This document shows positions 45,311 to 54,296 of a stretch of 64,000 nucleotides of DNA, in pieces. How positions within the stretch are numbered: position 1 is the stretch's first letter; the number at the start of each line of letters is the position of its first letter. The notes beneath the pieces are model-generated. The model was not told the DNA's origin. It saw only the letters and a list, made by a program, of their open reading frames with translations, and ran no database searches. Both the position numbers and the translations under genes were made by a program. Source of the DNA: Bog-473 sp963783965 (lineage in GTDB: Bacteria; Actinomycetota; Acidimicrobiia; Acidimicrobiales; RAAP-2); contig CAWAPQ010000013.1 in assembly GCA_963783965.1 (NCBI GenBank), positions 574,849 through 638,848 on the forward strand, in the 5' to 3' direction.

Positions 45311-46237
45311 TCACAGGTGGGCGGCCCTTATCCGCCGCAGCGCGTCGATGTGTTCGTTGACGTCCTTCTTCCTCATCATTTCGCCATCGCGCCATTGGAC
45401 GGGATACGACGAGGTTCGAATGTTGAGATGCGTCGCTCCGACCGCTTCCCACGCCCGCAGGTCCTCGGCGAGCTCCTCCGGTTGGCGCGGCCCGAGGTAC
45501 ACGGTCCCGGTAAGGGTGATGGAATCCGATCTGCCTGCCTCGTCGGCCTCTTGCCAGAACTGTGTGATCCGGCCCCGGAGCGAGTCAAGCGGACTGGTCA
45601 CGAACCAGCCGTCTCCGAGGGTGACGGCACGCCTGCGGGCAGCATCGGAATCACCCCCGACGAGTATCGGGATGGGGCGTTGGACCGGTAACGGGCACAA
45701 ACCGGCAGCTTCTAGGGAATCGAATCGGCCGGAGAAGGTCACCGATTCCTCCGTCCAGAGTCTGCGGAGCACCGCTATCTGCTCATTCATGCGTTGGCCG
45801 CGCGTGTTCCAATCGCTTCCGAGCGCGTCAAACTCGGCGTCGTTCCAGCCGGCGCCAATGCCGAGGCGAACGCGGCCGCCGCTGAGTACGTCGGCGATCG
45901 CCAGCTGTTTTGCGACCAGCGCGGTCTGACGCTGCGGAAGGACCAGGATCCCACTGGTCAACGTGATCGACTTGGTGACGCCCGCCAGGTAACCCATCGT
46001 CACACAGGGCTCGAGGAAGGGGGTCATGTGGTCGTAGAGCGGCGGTCCATTTCTGAGGGTGTTCGGGTCGAGCGGCCGCCAATCAGGCCGCTTCGTGACG
46101 TCGATACCGACCACGTGCTCAGGTATGTAGATCTCGTCGAATCCGATGCTCTCGAGCCCCTGGGCCCAGTCTCGAAGGACGACCGGGTCGGTACCAAGAT
46201 CCATCGTCGGGTACGTGGTCCCGAATTTCATCGTCAC
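45311..46237 (-). CDS. LLM-class oxidoreductase, F420-dependent type
   Basis: The 308-residue protein has a luciferase-like TIM barrel: FGTTYPTMDLGTDP at the start, DEIYIPEHVVG, then LGIGAGWNDAEFDAL, which is typical of the F420-dependent LLM branch. These enzymes reduce or oxidise small substrates with F420 or FMN. The start is GTG 46237, with ATG 46231 as alternative. It is last in the four-gene operon nitroreductase-aldolase-cupin-LLM. Cofactor choice is inferred from the branch-typical motifs. Confidence 0.88.
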   Translation of the reverse strand: MTMKFGTTYPTMDLGTDPVVLRDWAQGLESIGFDEIYIPEHVVGIDVTKRPDWRPLDPNTLRNGPPLYDHMTPFLEPCVTMGYLAGVTKSITLTSGILVLPQRQTALVAKQLAIADVLSGGRVRLGIGAGWNDAEFDALGSDWNTRGQRMNEQIAVLRRLWTEESVTFSGRFDSLEAAGLCPLPVQRPIPILVGGDSDAARRRAVTLGDGWFVTSPLDSLRGRITQFWQEADEAGRSDSITLTGTVYLGPRQPEELAEDLRAWEAVGATHLNIRTSSYPVQWRDGEMMRKKDVNEHIDALRRIRAAHL

Positions 46238-46324
46238 TTTCCACCTTCTCGATGTCGCAGCGCGGCTGGGCGGATCGTCAAGCGCGGCGTTTGCACCGCT
46301 CGATCCGATGACGCGGTCGTTCGC

Positions 46325-47176
46325 TCAGGTTCTTTCCCGATTCGGAGCGAATTGAGCGGTGGGCCACCCGATCACGAGTGCCTCGGTCCCTTCGCTACCA
46401 CTGACCGACTCCCGTGCACCGACGTCGGACCAAACCACGGTGCTCTTTCCGTACTTCAGTCCGTCGGTGTAGATCTCACCGACCGTGGTGAACATGCAGT
46501 AGGTGCGGTCTGCAGGGAGTTCCCACTGCCCGTCGGCATCCCAACGTACCTTCATGATGACCAGATCCCGCTCCGTGAACCGGCCGAGGACCTTCGTGGA
46601 ATGAGTGGGGGTTGCCCTCACGTAGGCGAACGCGTCGGGATTGATGAGGATGGGATCGGGGTACCGCGGAATCGGAATTGCCGATGGTTGCTCGAAGACG
46701 TGCTCCCAGATCGCATTGAGAGCGTCTCGCTCTACCATCTGACCAGATTCGTCGACGTTGCGGTACTTGCCGCCTTCGAACTCTCCGCGCTCCTTCAGCT
46801 CCGCATAGGCCTTTTCGTGCATTGCCCGCGTGATCCAGTGGTCGCTCCATTGGATTTGGAAGATGGACGCCCCGTCGATCTCCTCCGGGCCGTAGTAGGC
46901 ACCAGCGGGGAAATATGCGATCCAGTGCTCTTCGAGGATCTGTCCTCGGCCGAAGTCTTGGCGACCACTCATTGAGATCCGGATCTGCTCGAAGTCATGC
47001 CTATGGCGTGGAGCAGTGAAGATGTTCTCCCCCCCGACATAGTTGTAGCAGTCCGACGTGAATCCAACTCCGGGCAGCAGTTCGCCTTCGCGGATGAACT
47101 TGCTCTCGACATCCCCGACGCGGGCGTTTACTGCGACGGGCTTCCACGGGACCGCCTCCGTGTCGATTACCTGCAT
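46325..47176 (-). CDS. Cupin-like protein of unknown function
   Basis: The 283-residue protein has one recognisable cupin core: RHRHDFEQIRISMSG near 57-71, in which H-x-H and the following Glu resemble metal ligands. AYFPAGAYYGPEEIDG follows. I do not recognise the family; the rest (DNA-independent, no signal peptide, C-terminal VIGWPTAQFAPN) is undescribed to me. The start at 47176 has GGAGGAA upstream. Its ATG overlaps the aldolase stop by one base (TGATG), so it is tightly coupled to the HpaI-type aldolase and may act on the aldolase product or substrate. Confidence 0.8.
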   Translation of the reverse strand: MQVIDTEAVPWKPVAVNARVGDVESKFIREGELLPGVGFTSDCYNYVGGENIFTAPRHRHDFEQIRISMSGRQDFGRGQILEEHWIAYFPAGAYYGPEEIDGASIFQIQWSDHWITRAMHEKAYAELKERGEFEGGKYRNVDESGQMVERDALNAIWEHVFEQPSAIPIPRYPDPILINPDAFAYVRATPTHSTKVLGRFTERDLVIMKVRWDADGQWELPADRTYCMFTTVGEIYTDGLKYGKSTVVWSDVGARESVSGSEGTEALVIGWPTAQFAPNRERT

Positions 47177-47982
47177 CAGCCGATTCCTCCTTTGTGCAAT
47201 GCATGGTCCTTTTCGGCCGGGTCACCCGACGCCGCCGCCGTCTCGAGTTGGAGGCGCGCTTCGGATCTGACCCATTGCGTGTCCGAGCCGACGCCGACCA
47301 TGTTGAAACCCCGGTCGACGAGCCTCCTGGCGCTCTCACCGTCGTTGCATGGCATGCCGACCGCCAACTCTCTTTTCTCGCACGCGGCGCGCACTCGCTC
47401 AATCCCGTCTTCGTGGATACCCGGAATCAGCTCCAATCCGGGGGGCAAGCCGTAGCTGATGGCGAGGTCCGCCGGTCCGATGCACACTCCGTCCACTCCG
47501 ACAACGTCGAGGATCTCCTCGACGTGTTCGACGCCTTCGACGGTCTCGATCATCACGATGCAGAGGACTTCCTCGCTCAGCGTCGCTGGGTCACGTCCGA
47601 AGGTCTGAGATGCCCGTATCGGGCCGAAGCTGCGGTTGCCGTGCGGACTCATTCGGCATGCCTGGACCGCTCGCCGAGCATCTTCGGCGGATTCGACCAT
47701 CGGGACGATGACACCCTGAGCGCCTGCGTCGAGCATCTGACCGATGAAGGCCTGGTCGGACGAGGGCACCCGCACGATCGGCGTGACAGGCATCCTGGCG
47801 AGTGCGAGTAAGCACAGACGCGCCGAGTCCGGCCCAAGGAACCCGTGCTGCGCGTCGATTACCACGTAGTCGGGTCCGGCCAATCCGATCAGCTCCGTCA
47901 TGAACGACGACCCGCTCGTTGTCCATATACCCAGGGTCGGCTCTCCGCTGGCCCACTTGCTCTTGAGACCGTTGAGCGTCAC
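47176..47982 (-). CDS. HpcH/HpaI-type class II pyruvate aldolase family protein
   Basis: The 268-residue protein has the family residues: His46 in DAQHG, Arg71 in VRVPSS, and metal ligands Glu146 in IETVEG and Asp172 in GPADLA. Members cleave 4-hydroxy-2-keto acids into pyruvate and an aldehyde, or act on citramalyl/malyl-CoA. The start is GTG 47982. It follows the nitroreductase by 64 bp. An aldehyde released here could be taken up by the two ALDHs of the regulon. Confidence 0.92.
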   Translation of the reverse strand: MTLNGLKSKWASGEPTLGIWTTSGSSFMTELIGLAGPDYVVIDAQHGFLGPDSARLCLLALARMPVTPIVRVPSSDQAFIGQMLDAGAQGVIVPMVESAEDARRAVQACRMSPHGNRSFGPIRASQTFGRDPATLSEEVLCIVMIETVEGVEHVEEILDVVGVDGVCIGPADLAISYGLPPGLELIPGIHEDGIERVRAACEKRELAVGMPCNDGESARRLVDRGFNMVGVGSDTQWVRSEARLQLETAAASGDPAEKDHALHKGGIG

Positions 47983-48046
47983 TCAATCCTCGCTTCCCTG
48001 TCTCTCACTGGAGACGGGCCCACGGCGACAGGTTTCGCGCCCTCGG

Positions 48047-48703
48047 CTACCACGAGCCCCAATGGGTGAGCTCTGCCCCGGGAATCCGGTGAGCTTTCTT
48101 GAAATCCGTTCCGATGGAGTAGGCCACCGGAAACATCCCGCACTGCGTGACCTCCGGATACGGAATCCTGAGCAGTTCCGCCACGTCGCTCTCGCGCTTG
48201 AGGTGCTCCGTGGTGAACGCAACGCCCAAGCCTCGGGCGCGTGCAGCGAGCATGAAGCTCCACATCGCGGGGAGGATCGAGCTCCAGAATCGGGACTGTT
48301 CCGGAAGGGTTGGCTCCCCGAGGACTCTCCCCGTGCCACATGGAATGACGAGCCACGGGGCCCGACCGATATTGTCCGCAAGATATTTGGCCGATTCCAA
48401 GACGCGCCCGAGTCTGGCCGTCCGTGGGTCGCTCTCGTCATAGGGCGGCATCTTCCCGTCGACCAGATGTGAGTACCAGGAATCCGCGTAGACTTCCGCG
48501 ATTCGCTTCTTCATCTCCGGGTCGCCGACGACCACCCAGTGCCAGTTCTGCTTCACGTGGCCGCTCGGTGCTTGGATCGCAATCTCAATGCACTCTTCGA
48601 TCAGTGCCTTGTCCACCGGACGATCGAAATCGAGACGCTTCCGCACGGTGCGGGTCGTGGTCAGCAGCTCGTCCGGCGACAGATTGAGCATCACGAATGT
48701 CAA
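48047..48703 (-). CDS. Nitroreductase-family flavoprotein
   Basis: The 218-residue FMN protein has the N-terminal anchor TVRKRLDF, APSGHVKQNWHW, and AARARGLGVAFTTEHL. These are typical of the nitroreductase superfamily, which also contains dehydrogenases and BluB-like flavin-cleaving enzymes. Substrate unknown: reduction of an enone or quinone intermediate fits the context better than a nitro group. ATG 48703 is first in the operon from operator 9. Confidence 0.9.
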   Translation of the reverse strand: MTFVMLNLSPDELLTTTRTVRKRLDFDRPVDKALIEECIEIAIQAPSGHVKQNWHWVVVGDPEMKKRIAEVYADSWYSHLVDGKMPPYDESDPRTARLGRVLESAKYLADNIGRAPWLVIPCGTGRVLGEPTLPEQSRFWSSILPAMWSFMLAARARGLGVAFTTEHLKRESDVAELLRIPYPEVTQCGMFPVAYSIGTDFKKAHRIPGAELTHWGSW

Positions 48704-48767
48704 CCCCCTTCGAAAATCACGACGCTAGCGGCGCGCCCAGTCATCGTAGGCGCCGGCGTCGATGATT

Positions 48768-48785
48768 GTCAACATCGCTGTTGAT
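48768..48785. promoter_or_regulatory. TetR-regulon operator 9
   Basis: GTCAACATCGCTGTTGAT. Leftward, TTGACA is followed after 18 bp by TACGAT (48748-48743) for the nitroreductase-aldolase-cupin-LLM operon. Confidence 0.8.
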
Positions 48786-48883
48786 AACCGAGACCAGAGG
48801 AAATCGTCCTGCGACCCCGCCGTCCACAGGGCCAACGTTGCGAGGGTTCGCCGACGGTCTGCACCCATATTGATGCTCGGGAG

Positions 48884-49651
48884 CTATCCCCCGTCAGATG
48901 TTCCGAAGGCGCGGATGGCGTTGACGCTTTCCTCGTACGAGCCGAGATGTCGGGTGTAGTCCTGCTCGGTCTGATAGGCGGCTTCGAGGGGAAGCGTGTC
49001 AGAGCGGACAATGGACGCCTTTGCCATTCTGATCGCCACAGGGTTCTTGTCGGCGATGACCTGTGCGAGAGCTCTCGCCTCGGTCATCAACTCGCCTGCT
49101 GGAACGACCTTTTCTACCGCGCCCAGCCTGTACATCTCCGCTGCCGACTCTCTTTCGCCCGTATAGAACATCCGACGAGCCTTTCCGGGCCCGACGAGCC
49201 ACTGGGCGAACGAAGCCGCCCCCAACACGCCGACGTTGATCTCGGTCAGGGCAAACGTGGCGTGGTCCGCCGCGAGAACGACGTCACTCACCGCAACGAG
49301 TGCGACTCCGGCGCCGACCGCGGCTCCGTTCACTGCGCATATGACGGGTACTGCGCAATGCCTCACGGACCAAAAGGCGCCGCGCGTGGCGTGATAAGGG
49401 TCGCCGACGCGCGGTGATGGACCGTCTTCCAATCGCTCCTTCTGCAGGTCCTTGAGATCCCGGCCGGCGCAGAAGGCTTTGGTGTCCGCTCCGGTGAGGA
49501 TCGCGACGTGCACGTCTCGGTCGTCCGCGAATCCGTCGAAGGCTTCGCTGATTTGTCTGTAGGTATGCCGGGCCAGAGCGTTCACCGGTGGCCGGTTAAT
49601 AACCACTTCGGCAATGTGATCGTGAATATGGACTTCTATGCCGTTGTCCAT
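48884..49651 (-). CDS. Enoyl-CoA hydratase/isomerase (crotonase) family
   Basis: The 255-residue crotonase has INRPPVNAL, oxyanion loops FCAGRDL and GAAVGAGVAL, and a catalytic Glu in LTEINVGVLG. Only one of the two usual Glu positions is clear, so isomerase or hydratase cannot be chosen. It probably acts on an unsaturated acyl-CoA made by the ligase and acyl-CoA dehydrogenase of the regulon. It follows the LLM gene by 41 bp in the leftward unit from operator 10. Confidence 0.92.
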   Translation of the reverse strand: MDNGIEVHIHDHIAEVVINRPPVNALARHTYRQISEAFDGFADDRDVHVAILTGADTKAFCAGRDLKDLQKERLEDGPSPRVGDPYHATRGAFWSVRHCAVPVICAVNGAAVGAGVALVAVSDVVLAADHATFALTEINVGVLGAASFAQWLVGPGKARRMFYTGERESAAEMYRLGAVEKVVPAGELMTEARALAQVIADKNPVAIRMAKASIVRSDTLPLEAAYQTEQDYTRHLGSYEESVNAIRAFGTSDGG

Positions 49652-49692
49652 GGCCGCCTACTCGCTTCCCAGAGATTCGCGGCGCGTGTCGC

Positions 49693-50757
49693 TCACATCG
49701 CCCTCACGAGGGGGAGGACCTCATCGGTGTAGAGGTTGAGGCTCTCGGCTGACTCCTCGAAAGGCATTCCCGAGTAAGAGAAGAAGTTCAGCAGAGTGTC
49801 GCACTGGGTCGTCTCTTGGATCCATCTGATCTTCTCGGCACACTCAGTGGGAGTTCCGAATACATGGAGATCGGAATAAAACTTCGCCGCGTCGCCCTTG
49901 CCTTCAGACGTGATCCGCTCGGAGACCTTGGCGTAATAGCTGTAGCCCTTCTGGGTCGCGAAGTGCGTTCCTCCGAGGTCGTAATGCTCCATGACCCGCT
50001 GGTAGTACCGCTCGTTGTAGTACCCACCTCGCTCAGCCGCCTTGGCCCCGTCACGACTGCAGTACGTGTGGACGGCGACGATCGGCGCTGGGATCTCTCG
50101 GTCGGGATGATGTGTTGCAAACGCGTCCCGATAGACGTCCAGTTCGTCCACAACTGTCTTCCACGGCTTTTGGGGGATGATGATCAATCCGGCGCCGACA
50201 CGTCCCATCGATTTGACCGACTCGGGCGAGACCGCCGCACCGTAGGTCCGGCCCACGAAAGAGCCTGTCGGGCGCGGCCGAATCTCCCGCTTCGGTATGG
50301 TGACGTGCGTCCCAGACGCCTCTATGAACCCGTTCTCCAAGGCTGCGAAGACCGTCTCGGCGGTCTCATCAAAGACCTCCCGGGATGTGGACATGTCGAC
50401 ACCGAGTCCCTCGAATTCGAGGCGACCGAGACCCCTGCCGACACCGAGGCAGAACCTGCCCTCTGAGAGATTGTCCAGCATGCCGATTTCTCCGGCCAGT
50501 CGAGCCGGGTTGTGCCAAGGGAGGACGACCACCATCGCTCCCAACGTCACACGCTCGGTCTTGCCCGCCATGAAAGAGAGGAATTGCAACGGGCTCGGGA
50601 TCATGGAGTATTCCGTGAAGTGGTGTTCTGTCGCCCAGACGGAATCGAATCCCATGGGCTCAGCCATGCTTGCCAGCCGTACCTCGTCGCGGTAGATCTC
50701 CAGGTCGGACCCGGGGCGATCGGTCGCCATGAAGAAGAAGCTGAGTCCGGTCTTCAT
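49693..50757 (-). CDS. LLM-class flavin-dependent oxidoreductase (luciferase-like)
   Basis: The 354-residue luciferase-like barrel has WATEHHFTEYSM near 42-53, LGAMVVVLPWHNPARLAGEI and GVGRGLGRLEFEG. This is the FMN-dependent monooxygenase type that works with a separate flavin reductase. It may oxygenate an aldehyde, ketone or sulfur compound. AGGACAGGA lies before the ATG. It is the first gene of a two-gene leftward unit and is unlike the F420-type LLM at 45311. Confidence 0.92.
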   Translation of the reverse strand: MKTGLSFFFMATDRPGSDLEIYRDEVRLASMAEPMGFDSVWATEHHFTEYSMIPSPLQFLSFMAGKTERVTLGAMVVVLPWHNPARLAGEIGMLDNLSEGRFCLGVGRGLGRLEFEGLGVDMSTSREVFDETAETVFAALENGFIEASGTHVTIPKREIRPRPTGSFVGRTYGAAVSPESVKSMGRVGAGLIIIPQKPWKTVVDELDVYRDAFATHHPDREIPAPIVAVHTYCSRDGAKAAERGGYYNERYYQRVMEHYDLGGTHFATQKGYSYYAKVSERITSEGKGDAAKFYSDLHVFGTPTECAEKIRWIQETTQCDTLLNFFSYSGMPFEESAESLNLYTDEVLPLVRAM

Positions 50758-50823
50758 CTGATGTCCTGTCCTTGACGGCAGACCTCGGCCATGGCCCGAC
50801 CGTACATCGCCGGGCCAATCTTT

Positions 50824-50841
50824 GTCAACGACTATGTTGAC
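50824..50841. promoter_or_regulatory. TetR-regulon operator 10 (divergent promoters)
   Basis: GTCAACGACTATGTTGAC. Leftward: TTGACA, 18 bp, TACGGT (50804-50799) for the LLM-crotonase unit. Rightward: TTGACT (50837-50842), 18 bp, TACGTT (50861-50866) for the TPP enzyme-ligase unit. The gene starts lie at 50757 and 51038. Confidence 0.8.
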
Positions 50842-51037
50842 TTATGGGCCGAGACGCGCATACGTTCGCGCAGGATGAACATCGGTGGTGTACTGCAGGA
50901 AGTCGCCGATTGAATCTCTACGGGAGGCTCTTGGGTCCTGGCGGGAGCTCCACGGGAATCCGGAATGAACCGCTGAATCGAAGAGTTCGAAGCGCACCTT
51001 GCTGACGGCAAGATCGTCAGTAGACGAGGAGGTTGCG

Positions 51038-52654
51038 ATGAAGGTCAATGAGGCCCTGGCGGCGGCGCTCGCCGACCTGGAGGTCGGCACCGTGTTCGGG
51101 CTCCTTGGTGACTCGAATCTCTTCATGGTCGATGCGTTCGTGCGGCGTCACGGCGGCCGTTACATCTCAGCTGTTCACGAGGCCGGCGCGGTAATGATGG
51201 CTCAGGGGTATGCCTCGCGGTCGGGCCTTCTGGGGGTGGCAACCGTCACGCAAGGTCCGGGTCTCACGAATACGGCCACCGCCCTGGTCGAGGGCTCACG
51301 GAGCAACACGCCACTCGTCCTGATCGTTGGTGACACTGCGCCGAGCAACACGTTGAATCCTCAGTCGCTCCGGCAGGAGCCGCTGGTGGTTGCGACCGGA
51401 GCGGGCTATGTCCTCGTCGGAACACCGGGAGATGTCGTCGCTTCGGTTCGAGAAGCTGCGGAACGAGCCATTCGCGAGCGTCGCCCCGTCGTAGTGAACT
51501 GCCCGACCGAATACCAATGGGAGGAGGTTGTCTACACCACGCCGGAGCGAGTCACGTCCGTCGATGAGGTGAAGGCCGTCGAAGAATCACAACTCGACGC
51601 AGCAGTGGGAGTCATCGCCTCGGCTCGCCGTCCGCTGGTCCTCGCTGGAGGTGGCGTACTCGAAGGCGACAGGCGGGGCGATGTGCTGCGTCTTGCTGAG
51701 CGAATAGGAGCGCCGATCGCGTCCACGCTGAGAGCACGAGGTCTCTTCGCTCCAGCCCAGGGATATCTGGGCGTGTTCGGAACCCTCTCGACTGACGTAG
51801 GGACCGACGTGATTGCCGAGTCGGACTGCATTATTGCGTTCGGGGCCTCGCTCAACACCTGGACCACGGCGCGCAACGCACTCTTGGCCAACAAGGCTGT
51901 CGTGCATATCGACACCGATCCGGAGCACATCGGCCGCTACGCGCCGGTCACGGCGGGCGTCGTCGCTGACGTGGGCGTTGCCGCAACGGTCATGCACGAC
52001 TGGATCGTCGAGGCGGAGGTGCCGGCCTCGGAGTTCCGCGGTCGTGTCTTGCCGCGATTGAAGGATTCGTCGATCCGCTGGAAGGCCGCAGTCGCGGATG
52101 GTTACCACATCGGGGCTGCCATCAACGAGATTGTCGACGCTCTCCCACCGGAAACGACGATCGCTTTCGACGGCGGGCGGTTTCTGGGAGAGGCGTTCAA
52201 GTACGCGGCGGCAACCTCCCCGGAGCGTCAGGTCCTCTCGACCGCGTTCGGGGCGGTTGGGCTGGGGATGGGCGCGGCTCTGGGGGCAGCTGCCGCCGAT
52301 CCCACGAACCGCCCGCTCCTGATCACTGGGGATGGCGGCTACATGATGAGCGGGATGGCCGAATTTCACTCGGCCGTCCGAAATAATCTGCCGCTCGTGG
52401 TCGTCGTCATCAATGACGGCTCGTACGGCGCTGAGTACGACCAGTTCGTCAACAAGGGAATCGACCCCGAACTTTCCTTGTTCACCTGGCCCTCGTTCGC
52501 CGATACGGCGATCGCGTTGGGCGCGGCGGGAGTGACGGTGGAGGGGGAGGATGACTTGCCCGCGGCGCTGAAAGCGTTGGATGACCCGGCGGCGGGTTCT
52601 GTGCTCATCGACATCAAGATCGACGCGGCCGCGATCCCGGAGGTACCGCACTGA
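51038..52654 (+). CDS. Thiamine-diphosphate enzyme, acetolactate synthase/benzoylformate decarboxylase superfamily
   Basis: The 538-residue protein has Glu48 in VHEAGAVMMA (cofactor activation), a central domain, and the ThDP/Mg motif GDGGYMM near 431 with NDGSYGAEYD about 27 residues later. It differs strongly from the AlsS-like gene at 11543. It probably decarboxylates or condenses a 2-keto acid. GAGGAGG 5 nt before ATG 51038 fixes the start; the longer frame to 50999 lacks such a site. The stop overlaps the ligase ATG by one base (TGATG). Confidence 0.9.
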   Translation: MKVNEALAAALADLEVGTVFGLLGDSNLFMVDAFVRRHGGRYISAVHEAGAVMMAQGYASRSGLLGVATVTQGPGLTNTATALVEGSRSNTPLVLIVGDTAPSNTLNPQSLRQEPLVVATGAGYVLVGTPGDVVASVREAAERAIRERRPVVVNCPTEYQWEEVVYTTPERVTSVDEVKAVEESQLDAAVGVIASARRPLVLAGGGVLEGDRRGDVLRLAERIGAPIASTLRARGLFAPAQGYLGVFGTLSTDVGTDVIAESDCIIAFGASLNTWTTARNALLANKAVVHIDTDPEHIGRYAPVTAGVVADVGVAATVMHDWIVEAEVPASEFRGRVLPRLKDSSIRWKAAVADGYHIGAAINEIVDALPPETTIAFDGGRFLGEAFKYAAATSPERQVLSTAFGAVGLGMGAALGAAAADPTNRPLLITGDGGYMMSGMAEFHSAVRNNLPLVVVVINDGSYGAEYDQFVNKGIDPELSLFTWPSFADTAIALGAAGVTVEGEDDLPAALKALDDPAAGSVLIDIKIDAAAIPEVPH

Positions 52655-54204
52655 TGACTTCGTATTCGACGATCGATGATGCGTTCCGCGAGGTCGTTGG
52701 CCGACTTTCGGACCAGATCGCCATCGTCGACGGCGCGACCTGGCTCTCGTATGGAGATCTCGAAGACCGGGTTGCGAGGGTCGCCAATGGGCTCGCAACG
52801 TTGGGGCTCCGCAAGGGAGATCGACTGGCGATCTGGATGCCGAACAGCATGGAGTGGGCCGTGACCTTCTTCGCCGCCGCGCGGCTTGGCGCCGTGGTCG
52901 TCCCCATCAATACCGGACTGTCGATCGACGAAGCGCAGTACCAGCTATCGCAGTCCGGCGCCCAGGCGCTCATCGTCGAACGGTCGTTTCGAAACAGGGA
53001 CTACGTCCGAGACGCCATCGAGCTGCGCAAGAATCTCGAGGGCACCGAGTTGGAACTCATTGTGGTCGGCGATCCGGCCGACCAAGGAGTGTCGTGGGAC
53101 CTTCTGGCCGCAAGCGCACCATTGGTTGCGGCCGTCGCTCCCGTCGCAGCCGACGACCCCTGCATCATTCTGTACACATCAGGCACGACCGGTCAGCCCA
53201 AGGGAGCAGTGCATACTCACCGATTTCTCGCTCCGCTGATGTCCGTCTCGGAACGCCTGGATATCGGTCGGAGCGACTCTGTGGTGCTCTACCTACCGAT
53301 GTACCACGTCTACGGGCTGCTGGCTGGCCTTGTGATGATTCTCCTCAGCGGTGCCAAGGTCGTCGTGATGAAGCAGTTCGACGCAGTTCAGTCGTTGTCC
53401 CTCATCGAAGCCGAGGGTGCCACCATCGTCTTCGGCGTCCCAACCACGTATATCGATCAACTCGCCGTCGCCGACATCGATGACTACAACTTGTCGACGG
53501 TCCGGGCCTCCTTCACTCCGTTTCCCGAGGATCTCAGCTTCCGCGTCAGTGACCGGTTCGGGGTCTGCTTGAACACGTACGGAATGACCGAGACGGCATC
53601 CGTCGCCTTTCTCGCGTCGTTGGATGATCCCCTCGAGATCGCGATCCGCTCGGTGGGATACCCGGTTGATGGCCTCGAAGCGCAGATCGTCGATCCCGAA
53701 ACCGCTCAGGCGCTCCCGACCGGCGAAGTTGGGGCTTTACAACTGCGGGGACCGTCGATCATGACGCACTATTTCGAGAAGCCCGAGGAAACTACCAAGG
53801 CGAAAACATCCGACGGCTGGTTCCGTACGGGAGATCTCGGGAGCTTGGACGACGCCGGCCGCCTCACGTTCCACGGACGCCAAAGCGATCAGTTGAGGGT
53901 CGGCGGCGAGATGGTTGACCCCGTCGAGATCGAAATGGCCCTTCAAAGCCACCCCACAGTCGAGCGCGCTGCCGTTGCCGGCGTTGTCGACGATCGCCTT
54001 GGCCAGGTCCCCTACGCATGGGTGCAGCTGAAGGAAGGGGCTCGAACGGATCCCGCGATTCTCACGGACCATGTCTCGGAGCGCTTGGCCTGGTTCAAAC
54101 GTCCGCGTCGAACCATTCTCGTCGACGCTCTTCCGACGACTCCCAGCGGAAAGGTCCAGAAGTTTGTCCTCCTGCAGCACCTCGATGCTGCTGATGAGCC
54201 CTGA
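52654..54204 (+). CDS. Acyl-CoA ligase / AMP-forming synthetase
   Basis: The 516-residue ANL-superfamily enzyme has the P-loop YTSGTTGQPKGA near 174, YHVYG, YGMTETAS, and the hinge region GDLGSLDDAGRLTFHGR. The catalytic Lys sits in TTPSGKVQKFVL near the C-terminus. It activates a carboxylic acid to the acyl-CoA, the likely gateway for the hydratases, dehydrogenase and MFE-2-like SDRs. It is coupled to the TPP enzyme and driven by the rightward promoter of operator 10. Confidence 0.94.
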   Translation: MTSYSTIDDAFREVVGRLSDQIAIVDGATWLSYGDLEDRVARVANGLATLGLRKGDRLAIWMPNSMEWAVTFFAAARLGAVVVPINTGLSIDEAQYQLSQSGAQALIVERSFRNRDYVRDAIELRKNLEGTELELIVVGDPADQGVSWDLLAASAPLVAAVAPVAADDPCIILYTSGTTGQPKGAVHTHRFLAPLMSVSERLDIGRSDSVVLYLPMYHVYGLLAGLVMILLSGAKVVVMKQFDAVQSLSLIEAEGATIVFGVPTTYIDQLAVADIDDYNLSTVRASFTPFPEDLSFRVSDRFGVCLNTYGMTETASVAFLASLDDPLEIAIRSVGYPVDGLEAQIVDPETAQALPTGEVGALQLRGPSIMTHYFEKPEETTKAKTSDGWFRTGDLGSLDDAGRLTFHGRQSDQLRVGGEMVDPVEIEMALQSHPTVERAAVAGVVDDRLGQVPYAWVQLKEGARTDPAILTDHVSERLAWFKRPRRTILVDALPTTPSGKVQKFVLLQHLDAADEP

Positions 54205-54246
54205 TCGCGGTTGCGACCAGGGGGACCGTAGTTCCCCGAAGTAGAA

Positions 54247-54264
54247 ATCAACATATGTGTTGAC
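54247..54264. promoter_or_regulatory. TetR-regulon operator 11
   Basis: ATCAACATATGTGTTGAC, one mismatch in the left arm. TTGACT lies at 54260-54265 but no TAnnnT box follows at 17-18 bp. The predicted transcript start would fall almost on the ATG of the crotonase gene, so leaderless expression is possible. Confidence 0.65.
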
Positions 54265-54296
54265 TTCGCGGATACTTCAGTCCGAGAATGGCGGCC

